This document shows positions 33,005-43,843 of a stretch of DNA of 64,000 nucleotides, piece by piece. A model generated the notes under the pieces. That model worked only from the letters and a program-made list of their open reading frames with translations. It was not told the DNA's origin and searched no databases. The stretch is from Dipteronia dyeriana (taxonomy: Eukaryota; Streptophyta; Magnoliopsida; Sapindales; Sapindaceae), in contig CM065298.1 of assembly GCA_032871835.1 (NCBI GenBank), positions 72,754,154 through 72,818,153 on the forward strand, given 5' to 3'. A program made the translations under genes and the position numbers. Each line of letters begins with the position of its first letter. The first letter of the stretch is position 1.

Positions 33005-34080
33005 AATGGAACAATGCAAACTTTACAAAGTCATGTTTTTCAAACTTTTGAGTCTAATCACCGATCATTCATACAAGCAAATGCACAGTTTGATCGATGA
33101 ACAATATTCTACAAATATATTGGAGCCTGCAATTTGATATTTCTTATATCAAATTCATTGTTCATATATGTCACAGATTTAATTTTCATTCATTAGTCCG
33201 AGCATACTTAACCCCTCTGTATACAAAGTCATGCTTGACTATATCAAATTTTTACATAATCACAATTGTATTCTTGTCTATCATAGACAATACAAATGGT
33301 TGATAAGAATACTAAAAATTAATAAAAAAACATTATATCTTCCCACTGAACACATGTATCTCTGTTACAAAAATAACTGCTATTCTAGTCGTATATCATG
33401 GACCGAATAGTACCATAGCCATAGAAAAACACACTAAATAAGCTAACACTGTTTTGTCACTCTGAATCAAAGTCCATGGTCACAAGGACACCATTTGAGG
33501 TTTAATCAAACCTCAAGGAACTTACATAATGAGGAAGCAGAGATTCATTCTCTCATTTTCTTTTTTGATCACATAGCACACATGGTATGAATCTCGTGCT
33601 ATAGTGAATTTCATTCTCATAAAAAATGTATTTTCTATGTCTATAATAATCATTGTACAAATTTGAGTTTAGTCGCTATCTACAACCCCTAACCTAAGTT
33701 TATAATGCCCATCATTTCTTACGTAGACGCTAATTATGTTCTCACATTCGGCTTAATCAGGTTTTAAGATTGTGGGGTTGTATCATGATCGGTTCAAAAG
33801 AATACAAGAACATCATCTTGATATGGTCAATGCGACATATTCATATATATATATAGAAAAGCTTCATGAGAATAAATCATATAACTATATATGTGTCTCA
33901 TCTTAGCATACTATCTTAGCATTTGAGACGACTGCACATGTAAGAATGTCGGTCTCAACCTGAAGACATATTTAAATAACATTTGTGTGAAATATATGCT
34001 AGTAAAGGAAAAGGAATTTATTCATATGAAATAGTGAAATTCAAACAAATTATCATGATTACAATCTACGTAGCCCTAAA
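33005..34080 (-). other. 3' non-coding region of Copia-B
   Basis: About 1 kb between RNase H and the polypurine tract, AT-rich, with no reading frame I recognise. Comparable spacers follow pol in Copia-A and Copia-C. Confidence 0.6.
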
Positions 34081-34566
34081 GACTTAGCATGGAATGAGTA
34101 AGCATCATGTCACTGCATTGATAAATGGATCGGCTACCATTTAATGCGTAGATATATATTGAATAATCACTTCCTTTTTCTTCCATGACATCTCTGTCAA
34201 AATTATATTTTTGTGTCTATATGTTTGGATTTGTTATGATATTTCAAAATCTTTTGTATAAGCAATGGCTGCTTAATTATCGCAGTAAATAGTTACTGGT
34301 TTGGAAGCACCGATAACAATATCTAGATCCTCAATGAATATTTTGTTCCAAACATCCTCCTGCATTGCTACTGAACATGCCACAAATTCAGCTTCTATTG
34401 TAGACAATGCAATACATGTATGTTTCTTTCTACACCATGAGATAGCACATCGACTAGGCAAAAATGCATACCTTGATGTTGATTTTTGCTCATCTACGAT
34501 CACCTCCCCAGTTGGCATCTGTATATCCAACTAATCGTAAATACCCCTCATTGGTAGCATAGAGTA
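34081..34566 (-). pseudogene. Copia-B pol, RNase H part
   Basis: The minus strand carries STSRYAFL, ISWCRKKHTCIALST, EAEFVACSVA and KPVTIYCDN, which match the copia RNase H region including the EAEF/EAEY core. Decayed continuation to a MVADPF-like end is seen to about 34090. The 5' side stops at the pogo insertion; coding resumes at 37732 with a KRIL-like segment. Frame shifts make it inactive. Confidence 0.8.
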
Positions 34567-34825
34567 TGCAGTAAAACCTCAATAAATTAATAACCGCGCT
34601 TAAATAATAAAATTTTCCAGTCCCGACTCAAGCATGTGTACTAAATAAATAACCTCGCTAAATGAATAAGATAATTTTTTTTTTGAAGTCCTTTATGTCC
34701 TAACGAATATATAAATTAATAATTGATTAAATATATAAAAAAATATAACACATAAAAATTCATAATACATATCACTAAACTTTTAACATAACAACTTAAA
34801 AAAAAACTTAACAACTTCTATTTTC

Positions 34826-37135
34826 TCAATTCAAATCTTTCTTAAAATATGAATCTAAAGTTATTTGTATTTTCTTTGTATTGAAACAGAACTCAATTTG
34901 ATCCTTAGTTTTTTGCAAATCATACACCATATTTGATATTTTTTTTTCATCTCGTAGCAAGAAGTTATTTAATGTTACTGTTGCTTGAAAGGCCTCTTTT
35001 GAAGAAACACTTTGTAAAACACTGTTGTCATCTGGAACATGATCATCGGTAGGCGTATTCATTACCCCTTGAATAACTTTTTCATCAGTAGGCGATTTCA
35101 TCACTATATCATTTTCACTAGGTGTTGGGGATGATTTCGAAAACTGATGATCGCGGAATCGTCGTGCCTAATATACTCCCATAACTCATACCAAATAATA
35201 ACGTCTATAGCAGAAAAAATAGATGAGAGAAAATAAACCAACCATAACACAAGATTTAAGTGGAAAAACCCAAATCGGGTAAAAAACCACAGGTCATCAG
35301 GTCGTCAGGACGACAGAGAAAGTTCCACTATATGATAAATTGTTACAACCATATATTTCAGGATTCTCTCTCACATCCAAACTCTAAACCACGCTCACAA
35401 GATCCTCACCCCTATATCCCCTAGGTTTTCACTAAATATCACCCACGGATCTCTAACTTGATCCACTGATATTCCCTTTGATCCCTCCCCGGATATTCCC
35501 ATGGGTCTCTCACCCGGATCTCACCCATTCTCTGATGTTACATGGTGTTCTTTTTACTTCACATAAAATAACCTAATTACAAGGTATATTTATACTAGTT
35601 ACAAGGAGTTTAAGATAAAAAGAAATCATACTCCTAAACGTACAAGAATTACTTGTTCCATATAAATACTATTTTCTATTTATGACGAGTCTTCTCGTTA
35701 AAAAGAAATCATTTTCCTTCAAGTATATGAATTTCCTATTCTTCATGAAGATAAATTCTTTCATTTTTCGATTAGCACAAAAACTTCCAGAAGAAAACAC
35801 ATTTTCTATTTTCTCGCAACATTCCTGATTTGGGCAAGATACGCCATTTTCGCGGTCTGGGTCGCGGTGTGCACCCCGCTTTCTATACCACAGAAAGCCA
35901 CTGGAGATGACCGCTTAGAATATCGCGGTCTACATCTTTTCCTCTATCGCGGTCTACACAACATGAATTCATAGGACTTTGACACTCTCTATGTTGTGGT
36001 CTGTGCTCATGTCCGTACCGCGGTCTACGCCACGAAACCTACCAGAATTTGTTTATTTAGTTCTTTCATTCTTCAAACCTCTCTCAAACACCATCTTCAA
36101 CTTTCAAACGTTATCCCACGTCTCCAGGAAGTTCCACATCAATTGAGTCTCTTTTGGTTCACATTGGGTTCACTTGAGAATACGAGCCAAAACCTAACAC
36201 TAGGATAATTCAAAGGGTGATCAACATCCATCACATTTCTATAGTGTAGACCATAAATGGTTTCACGTAATCCATCAATGCCTTCATCTTCACCAACTTG
36301 TTATACAGAAGCCATATCCTTAACTAAACGAATATTGCAATGTAGAAAATAATTTGCATTGGTTGTTGTCTTCACATCAATGTTCCAAGCTACATTAATA
36401 AATTTCATAGCATTCAATATGTTAATTTTTTTAAGATTTGATTCTCCTACCTCATAGCCCTCTAAGAAGCTAGAGTAGAAATGACATCGATAATAAATTT
36501 TTAGTGCTCGAATAATTCCAGCATCACATAGTTAAATCTTTGATGTTGTATTAGGAGGACAAGAAAAATTGTTCAACATTTGTCAAACCTTCAATAACCT
36601 TTGGATGAGCTGGGCAATTGTCCACTATCAATAGAACCTTTCTACCATTCATTCTTTTGTCAAACCAATAAACAAATTCTTGACACTACAAAAAAAGTGA
36701 CAACTAAGATTGCTCATATTCACATGTTTAAAACCTCTAAGATTAGCATACTTACCAATAATCCATAGTGAACAATCGCCATTGCAACAAATAGTAATAG
36801 TAATTGTAATTCTCTCATTGTCCTTCTTACGTTCTTCCAATTGCTTAGTGGCAAGCAAATGATCTTCTTCCAAGACTTTTTCTAACTCAATATATTTTGT
36901 TGATTTGTGCCTCTTGACATTGTTATTTTTCTTCTCATTTAACAAATATTCTGCTGACCTTTTGAGTGTGTTTGATATTGTTGATTGGCTGATGTAGAAA
37001 TGAAAATTTTGTTGAACCCATTATTGCAAATCTTTTTTTACTAGAAGAGGGATGCTCATTTTGGTACTCACACAATGCTCTCCTTATCTCATCGGTCAAC
37101 GTAGATTTTTTCACTCATTTCAAATGAGACGCCAT
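34826..37135 (-). pseudogene. pogo/Tigger-like DDE transposase, interrupted and internally deleted
   Basis: Cut-and-paste transposase. I start at the ATG at 37133-37135, since the next residues include KKSTLTDEIRRALCEY and SQSTISNTLKRS, the CENP-B/pogo-type N-terminal helix-turn-helix. A stop follows within the first ten codons and a frameshift near 37030. Next come IIGKYANLRGF, then KVLLIVDNCPAHPKV with the second catalytic Asp, and NTTSKIQLCDAGI with the third. The DNA-binding domain is followed too soon by the catalytic core: the segment that should hold the second DNA-binding helix group and the first catalytic Asp is missing near 36800-36870. A solo LTR interrupts the gene at 35123-36199; the C-terminal piece (34826-35117) follows, with VSSKEAFQATVTLNNFLL. 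Confidence 0.85.
35123..36199 (-). mobile_element. Solo LTR inserted in the pogo transposase
   Basis: A 1077-bp sequence starts TGTTGGGGATGATTTCG, ends AAAACCTAACA and is flanked by a perfect 5-bp duplication CTAGG (35118-35122 and 36200-36204). No internal region remains, as expected after LTR-LTR recombination. The AAAAACCACAGG motif near its left side matches minus-oriented copia LTRs in this window. Near 35850-36030 it carries repeated CGCGGTCT motifs. Confidence 0.92.
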
Positions 37136-37731
37136 GGAAGAACAAGATATAAAAATTGTAATGATAAAGATATGGAAATTGTAATGATTTAGAATATAAG
37201 AATAAAAGTTATGACTATTTATAGAGGTTATGTTTTATGTACATTGAATATCTTAAAACACTTTATTTTCTAAGTAATTAAATTTTAAAGTCATATTCAT
37301 TTTACTGTACATATGTTCTTATTCACTTTTATGCATGTACTTGTTAATTTCAATGTACACGTTTAATTTTGGTATTGTATGCATGTTAGCATGTATTTAT
37401 TAATTTTTATGTGTCTACTTTTATGAATGTACATTAATTTTTGGACAATGTATACATGTACTTATTAAGGTTTATGTACATACATATGTATGTATTTATT
37501 AACTTCTATGTACATATGTATATTGGCCAAAAATATGTATAATACATGTACAAGTAAAAACATAAAACTTAAAAAAAAAAAGTGGTAAAAACATAAAACT
37601 CTTTTCAAATTAATAAATATTCATTTATGGATAAATTTAAAAAAAATATTCATTTATCAATAAATAACCCCTCTAAAATAATAATTTTCCCTACTCCCAA
37701 CGATATTATTTTATCGGGTTCCCTTAAGGTA

Positions 37732-38760
37732 TGCTAAGATCCTCTTGATTGCATGCCAATGTTTCTACCTAGCGTTGGAATGAAATCTACTCACAAATCC
37801 AACTGTAAAACATATATCAGGCATTGTACACATCATTGCGTATGCAAGGTTCCCAATGACATTGGAGTAAGAAACTCTACTCATTCTATCTCGTTCCTTA
37901 GGAATCTTGGAGAACATTTTGAGACTAAGATTTTATCTTTTTGAGAGTAGAGTATCCATAGGTTTACAATTAGCCATATTGAAACGTTTTAGAATCTTTC
38001 TAATGTAAGGCACTTGTGATAGAGTTAGAAATTTCTTTAAATGATCTCTTGTAATCTTTACTCCTAAAATATAGACAGTTTCGTCCATATCTTTCATCTC
38101 AAAATTTGAAGATAACCGTTTTTTAACGGCCATGATAAAACTCTTTTCATTTCCTGCTAACAGAATGTCATCCACATATAATGACAATAACACAAAACTG
38201 TCTTCAAACAATTTTATATAGACACAATGGTCTACTTCAGTGATTGCATATCCACACAACATTACTGTCTAATGGAACTGAAGGTACCACTGTCTAGAGG
38301 ATTATTTCAAACCATATATTGATTGTTTGAGCTTGAAAACATTACGCTCCTGACTTTTATAAAAAAAATTAGGTTGTACCATGTAAATTTCTTCCTCCAA
38401 TTCTTAATTGAGAAATGATGTTTTTACATCAATTTAATGTAATTCTAAGTCCACACGTGCAACGACTGCCAAAATAAGGCATATCGAAGAAAACCCTACT
38501 ACTGAAGAAAAGGTTTCTTAATAGACTATATCCTTTTGTTGAGTATATCATTTTGTGACTAGACGTGCTTTGTATCTCTCAACTGTACCATCCACCTTTC
38601 ATTTGATGTGAAGAACACATTTGTTTCCAATGGCTCGATGATCGGGTAGTAAATCAACCAAGTCCCAGACATGATTATTTTTCATTGACTCAATCTCTTC
38701 TTCCATGGAATGTTTCCCCTTTAATCTCAAAATGACGATGTGGGATAGCTCTACGGTTAC
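37732..38760 (-). pseudogene. Copia-B pol, reverse transcriptase
   Basis: Minus-strand reverse transcriptase. The best-preserved part (37933-38262) contains ITEVDHCVYIKL, the catalytic LYVDDILLAGNE (about 38155-38190), SSNFEMKDMDE and VPYIRKILKRFNM. The N-terminal half (38280-38760) is present but broken by stops and shifts, with a MEEEIE-like region opposite 38690. The downstream end stops at the pogo element. Catalytic motif intact, gene not. Confidence 0.85.
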
Positions 38761-38764
38761 ACTT

Positions 38765-40260
38765 TCAAGTTTGTAAAACTATAGAAGCTAGTTCAACAGC
38801 TATGTTACTCCCACTAGGGACAGAAGTCCCGGGTAAATTTGTATCTACTTCAATTGAAGTGTTTAGATTTACATCATCATTAAGATCATCTAATTCAAAG
38901 GATCGAACATCTTTATCAACTTCACCTCTATTTAGAAATTTATTTTCTAAGAAATTGAAATCTCGTGATTCCAATTCAGTCACACTTCCATTGAAATTTT
39001 CACCTATCAGTACATATCCTTTGGAATGCTCAGAGTATCAAATAAATATACAATTTTTTCTTCTCGCACCCCATTTTCCTTATTGACTAGATAGATCATG
39101 AGCATAACTAGTACACCCAGGGTCTCAGGTTTGTTTAAACAAGTTTTCTACCATTCTATAACTCATATGATGTGGATGTGATTGATTTTGAAGACAAACA
39201 GTTAAGTACATAGGTCGTAGTCAACAAAGTATCTCCCATGTATGATACCTGTAGATTTGCTTGCGCCATCATAGATCTAACCATTTCCAATAATGTTCTA
39301 TTCCTTCTTTTCGCTACACCATTTTGGTGTGGAGTGTTAGGAATAGTCATTTGTCTTTCTATACCTTTCTCATTACACAATTCCTTGAATTATTGGAAAG
39401 ATCTTCACATTCTTGGTACATTATTAAAACTTTTATTTTCTTGTCTAATTGATTTTCAACTAAATTTCTAAATATTTTGAAGCAATCCATTGCTTCAGAT
39501 TTATGAGAAATCAAATAGACATGACCAAAACGTGTGAAATCTTCTATGAATGTAATGAAGTAGGAAGCTCATTGCCATGCTTTTACATTCCTTAGACCAC
39601 AGATGTCTGAATGAATCAATTGTAATGGAATTTCAACTTGAAATCCTTTATCAAATGGTTTTCTTATAGGTTTTTCTACTAGACAATTCTTACAAATAGA
39701 CATGTATATTCTAGTGTGTGAGCCCAATAGACCTTCTTTGGTCGATCTGCTCATTCTATCTTGCCCAATATGACCTGGTCTAGCTTGCAAAGTACAAACA
39801 TAAATATTGATATTATCAGAAGCAGGAATCAAGAAAAAACTGTCTTTTTTATACTGTTAATACCAGTATCCAAAACCATGAAACCATTTAACAAATAACC
39901 AAAACCTATTTGAACGGAATTCAAGTAAATGTTTAAATTATTCCCATGATAATTTAAAGCATAGTCTAGGCTAAGAAGAATAGTAACAGAGACTAAGTTT
40001 CGTCGGATCTCTAGTGCATATAACACATCATGGAGATAGAGGGTCTTGACATTGCGAAACACTAGTTTGAACGTCTCTATACTCTTGAATTTCACTATTG
40101 AGTTGTTTCCCACACATATACACTTCGATCCTTATGGAATTCGACGATATTCCATAAATGCTCCCCAGTCTCTAGCTACATGGTCTGTTGCTCATGAATC
40201 TACAATCCATATAGGAGATTCAATCAGTAAAACAGTGCTAGAAATATAAGCATATTTTTT
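38765..40260 (-). pseudogene. Copia-B pol, protease-region remnant and integrase
   Basis: The 39829-40113 segment (MGNNSIVKFKS, LYLHDVLYALEIRRNLVS) matches the protease-to-integrase linker, where LxxVLY and RNLVS are conserved. The next (39569-39832) holds GHIGQDRM and ICKNCLVEK-like zinc-binding remnants and LIHSDICGLRNV. 39156-39380 contains the integrase core end NTPHQNGVAKRRNRTLLEM. Integrase would insert the DNA copy. The linker to reverse transcriptase (38765-38983) is acidic. Multiple stops separate the pieces. Confidence 0.83.
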
Positions 40261-41099
40261 TTATGGAATTAGGTTTTACTTTTTTCGGCTTAGTGCATTC
40301 ATGAGCAAAGTGACCCAGTTTGCTAGAGTTATAGCATGTTGTCGTAGCCTTATCCTTCTTGATTCCAGCATGCTTACCTCTCTTCTATTTTCATATCCCA
40401 ACTTTCTTCTTGTTGACACCATGACCTTTTCCCTTTCGAAAAGGTTTCTTTCTTCTATTGCAGTTTGGGTCTGAAGCCTTACGCGAGTCTAGTTTCACCA
40501 TATAAAGCTAGCCAAAAGCGTTAGTAACCTATAGGCGCTCAACTTCTAGTTCCAGATGGCGCGAGATATCATCAATATTTCTGATGCTATCATTGTACGT
40601 CATATTGATCTTCATATGTTCCCAACTATCAGGGATAGATCGGATAACAACTTGAACCTATTGCTCATCCGTCAGGACATGCTCAATGTTTTTCAATTCA
40701 CGTATAATGTTTGACATCTCTCTTAGATGTTGCCTCATCGTAGGATTTTGGTGCTTTATATATGTCTCATACTTGATAGTGAGTCTTCTAAGCTTAGTGG
40801 TTGAAGTACCACCAAACTTGTCCTTTAGAGCAATCCATATTGCTTGTGCAATCTCATACTCACATCAGGTCATCAGTCATATTGCTCAGCAACGTTTTGT
40901 GAGCTATGCTATTTTTCTTTTTCCAGGCTTGGTAAGCCTCCATATCCCTTTTGTGTTGAGCAATAGTTCCTACTGCAAGTTATTGTCTTAAGAGCTTCTT
41001 ACTCTGTAAGAATATACTGAACCTTGTGGTGCCAAATATCATAATTGTCATTGTTCAGTTTCTCTCCTTTGTTCAATTCGGCGGTAGCATAAGACATTT
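40261..41099 (-). pseudogene. Copia-B gag with altered zinc knuckle
   Basis: I take the start as the ATG at 41097-41099, giving MSYATAELNKGEKL and DNYDIWHHKVQYIL, a typical copia gag opening. A TAA soon follows. Near 40300-40345 the zinc knuckle reads CYNSSKLGHFAHEC; the second Cys of the CCHC pattern is Ser. The middle is disrupted by several stops. The 5' LTR begins about 310 bp upstream. Confidence 0.78.
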
Positions 41100-41411
41100 T
41101 CTATAATTTAGACAAAGAGATGAATTTTCAACGCTAGCATGTTTTAAATTCACACGTCTACTATTGCATTAAATATTTACACTAAGAAATATAATAGAAT
41201 AATATGTTGGAATAGATTTGAAAATCAGTCGAAGTTTCTTATCATCATCTAATTCCAATATTAAGACAATTATGTAATTTAAATTGTTTTTCCCAAATAT
41301 GCACAATAAAGGGGTGTGCGTAGGAAAGTTTTTAGGAAATTTGCTTAGGATATTTTTTTAGAAAAACTAATTATCTGTGTAATTTTTTATTTAGAAATAT
41401 GCACAATATAA

Positions 41412-41775
41412 TGGAGATCAAAGATCATCCCAGTGGAATGGATACGGAGGCTGTTACATACGATCTATATATAATTACTAGAAAAATATTCTCAACTCAT
41501 AGTGTTGTTTGCTATAACTCGGACCAACAGAAAAGAAACTCACAACTAAAACATTGTGTTTTTGATTCTCTATAAGAGTACGTTCTGAAAACTTTAAATG
41601 GGATGATTGAATGAATAGCACACTTTGCTATTTATAGGAGTTCAGGCTTCTATCTGGATGAGATACTTAAATTTAATATCTCTGCTATATATAAACTATC
41701 ATGTGGTATTCTTATCTAGTCAATTAATAATTAATTACGAGACTCTTTTTACCACTTGAACGTAATTTTCCAACA
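41412..41775 (-). repeat. 5' LTR of Copia-B
   Basis: Homologous to 32548-32989, ending TTTTCCAACA at 41775 on the plus strand. It lacks about 60 bp found in the other LTR after ATATAAAC. The adjoining internal sequence does not show a standard primer-binding site. Confidence 0.78.
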
Positions 41776-43027
41776 GCTAGAGAACCCTACACAACAAAAC
41801 ACTAACAAAAAAAAACTAACTAACAATAAATTAAATTTAAGAAAAAAACCACCACATTTTTCAAACAAGAGCATCTCTCGTTAAAAAATAGTAATTGTGT
41901 CCTACTTTGTTACGAAAATCTTCTTCTTAGCCTGTCTTTGATTTCTCAATTATACATTTTTTTTACTTTGTTTGATTCTGGTCTGATCTGTTGTGTAACT
42001 TGTGTTATATGTGAGTTGCAATCATCAAACCTTTTATATCAACTTTTGGATCGAATTTAAATTGATTCAATTGATGAAATGTTACACACAAATGTCTTGC
42101 ATCATAAAGAGATTTTGTTTTTTGTTAAATAGACAACTCTAAAGCTAGTTTTGAGCAGACTCGATATCATGCGCCAATTATCGATATCTTGGTTATATGT
42201 TTTCGTTTGAATTACATATCAAACTAATGTTTGTAAGATGCATGCCACTTATCTACGTTAACAATCATAATACAAAAAAGTATATTTGTATTCAGATAGT
42301 TGGTAGAAGCATATACTTAATCCTTGGATTCTTAATACCTTCTTGTTAGTCATGCGTGGTATATGTCCAATAATAGATGGTGTCAAAGCTATACGTGAGA
42401 CAATAAAGTTAGTCATGTAAGGATTAGTTCGTTGTTTTGTTCATGGCATCTCGAACGAAATGTGCATACTGACATTGGTGATAATGGGTTTACCCCATCA
42501 TTTATGCATTTCATTTTCACTTATATGACAGAATGTGAGTTTGACATTCAATGGTTTAACTTAATTTACTAATATGGGCCAAGTACAAATCCTACTTCAG
42601 AGTAATAAAGTTTAATACTTTACTTACATGTAAAAATATATTTAAGGAATAACTTTAATTTCTACTAAAAAAGTACTATTATGAAATTAAATTATTTTAT
42701 ACTAGTTTCGCGTGTATGATACTAGTTTATTTCTAAAACTATAGTAGTTTCACGTGTGGTTTGATTTAATAAAACACAAAAAAAAAACATTTCTATTATG
42801 AGTCCTCAATAACGAAAAATGTTATATTTTTCATTTTTCACTTCATGTGTTCGTTTCCACTGTCAACAGTGTGTGCTCAGTTGTTTATAGCACATCTTCG
42901 TCTTTAAGTTTTAGGTAATTAAATGTACTTTCAATATTCTTTGAGTTAAACCAAATGTTGGTGAACATTTCTTAATGTGTGGCTAGAGGGTTTGTTTTAT
43001 TTTCTATGTATGATCATGTATATATAT
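41776..43027. other. Non-coding or unrecognised DNA
   Basis: AT-rich sequence. Around 42360-42440 one frame reads IIDGVKAIRETIKLV before a stop, which could be a decayed exon of something, but I cannot assign it. Otherwise nothing recognisable. Confidence 0.4.
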
Positions 43028-43386
43028 ATATGGATTTAGATGATTCCATACACTTGCATACAAATTATTTTCACAATTGAGTAATTTATTTATGCTTATG
43101 ATGCTACTGATTTCCTAGACGTTATTCGTGCAGCTGATGATACCAATGTGTACCATGAGGTATTGAAGTTGGACTTGTTCTTGTGATATGTATAGTCTTC
43201 ATAGAACAACGCCTAATGCGACGTTTTGAGGGTCTTAACTTAGATCTACTAACCATTTTAAAACCTCAACTGTACAAAAAATATCTAGGAATTTATTAGC
43301 ATCGTCAATACGGATAAATGATATAATTGTGAAAATAGTTTGTATGCAAATGTATGGAATTGTCTAAACCCATATATTTATTTTTG
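43028..43386. mobile_element. Fold-back element with about 52-bp inverted arms
   Basis: The left arm (about 43029-43082: TTCCATACACTTGCATACAA, then TTATTTTCACAATT) and right arm (about 43327-43386) are reverse complements at roughly nine positions in ten. About 245 bp lies between them, including the clathrin-like fragment. No target duplication was found. A third, shorter inverted piece of the outer arm (AAATAAATATATATGGGTTT) lies at about 43433-43453. Confidence 0.65.
43098..43184 (+). pseudogene. Clathrin heavy chain-like exon fragment
   Basis: One frame reads DATDFLDVIRAADDTNVYHE and then VLKL before a stop. From family knowledge, plant and animal clathrin heavy chains contain a nearly identical stretch (DAT.FL.VIRAAED.NVYHDL) in a heavy-chain leg repeat. 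Clathrin heavy chain forms the coat of endocytic vesicles; this is only about 25 residues, without flanking exons, so it is a captured or dead fragment. It lies between the arms of a fold-back element. Assignment is from memory of the family, not a search. Confidence 0.7.
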
Positions 43387-43722
43387 GTAGTATCCTTCTT
43401 GAGATTTCCTATGACGGAATAATAGTGCCGAAATAAATATATATGGGTTTAGGGTTCGTTTTCCTTAAAATAAATAAACAAATTTAGTATGCACTCTTGA
43501 TTTGTCTTGTTTTATACTATCATTATGGAACGACGTGTGGTACGACGTTTTAAGGGTCCTAGCTTAGGTCTAAAAACCATTTTGCTTTGGTCTATTAGTG
43601 ATTTAAAACTTTTTAAGTTAAAAGCATATCTGACCCAAGCCAATCCCTACTACAGATTGCAATTCCATGTCACACTAGAAATCTTAGGTCCTTATGGTGT
43701 TAAAAATGATAAACAATTTTAG
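43199..43722 (+). pseudogene. Two diverged copies of an unidentified coding-like segment
   Basis: The stretch near 43203-43263 (IEQRLMRRFEGLNLDLLTIL) and the one starting near 43524 (MERRVVRRFKGPSLGLKTIL) are diverged direct repeats at both nucleotide and protein level, about 320 bp apart. The second lies in an open frame of 71 codons (43507-43722). I do not recognise the protein. Amino-acid level similarity suggests an old duplicated exon, but each copy is short and context is lost. Confidence 0.45.
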
Positions 43723-43843
43723 GGCCCAAATTGGTTTAGTTAATCTGTTAATATAAGTCAAGCCCAAATCATAAACTCATAGGCCCAAATGGCATTAAAA
43801 ATGCTAAATAATTTTAGGGCCCAAATCAGTTTAATTAATTCGC
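43697..43843. repeat. Direct repeat of about 50 bp, period about 94 bp
   Basis: GTTAAAAATGATAAACAATT then TTAGGGCCCAAATTGG at 43698-43740 recurs as ATTAAAAATGCTAAATAATT then TTAGGGCCCAAATCAG at 43793-43836. Both are followed by TTTA(G/A)TTAAT. Confidence 0.8.

Larger units (their letters stand above)
34567..37729 (-). mobile_element. pogo-type (Tc1/mariner) transposon with Emigrant/Lemi1-like ends
   Basis: The left end reads CAGTAAAACCTCAATAAATT, the hallmark terminus of plant pogo and Emigrant elements, followed by AAAATTTTCCAGTCCCGA. The right end is a diverged inverted counterpart containing TTTTCCCTACTCCC and TATTATTTTATCGGG. The insertion duplicates TA (34565-34566 and 37730-37731) inside Copia-B pol. 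The element encodes one transposase on the minus strand and was itself interrupted by a solo LTR (35123-36199). The exact outer bases of the right terminus are uncertain. Confidence 0.85.
32548..41775 (-). mobile_element. Copia-B: old Ty1/copia retrotransposon interrupted by a pogo element
   Basis: Minus-strand element with LTRs at 32548-32989 and 41412-41775, a polypurine tract, and gag, protease, integrase, reverse transcriptase and RNase H in copia order. The LTRs are clearly diverged, the right one lacking about 60 bp, so this is the oldest-looking copia element here. A possible target duplication is the GCTA shared by AGCTA on the left and GCTAG on the right, which is imperfect. No standard primer-binding site is seen after the 5' LTR. 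Pol is interrupted at 34567-37729 by a pogo element. Confidence 0.85.
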
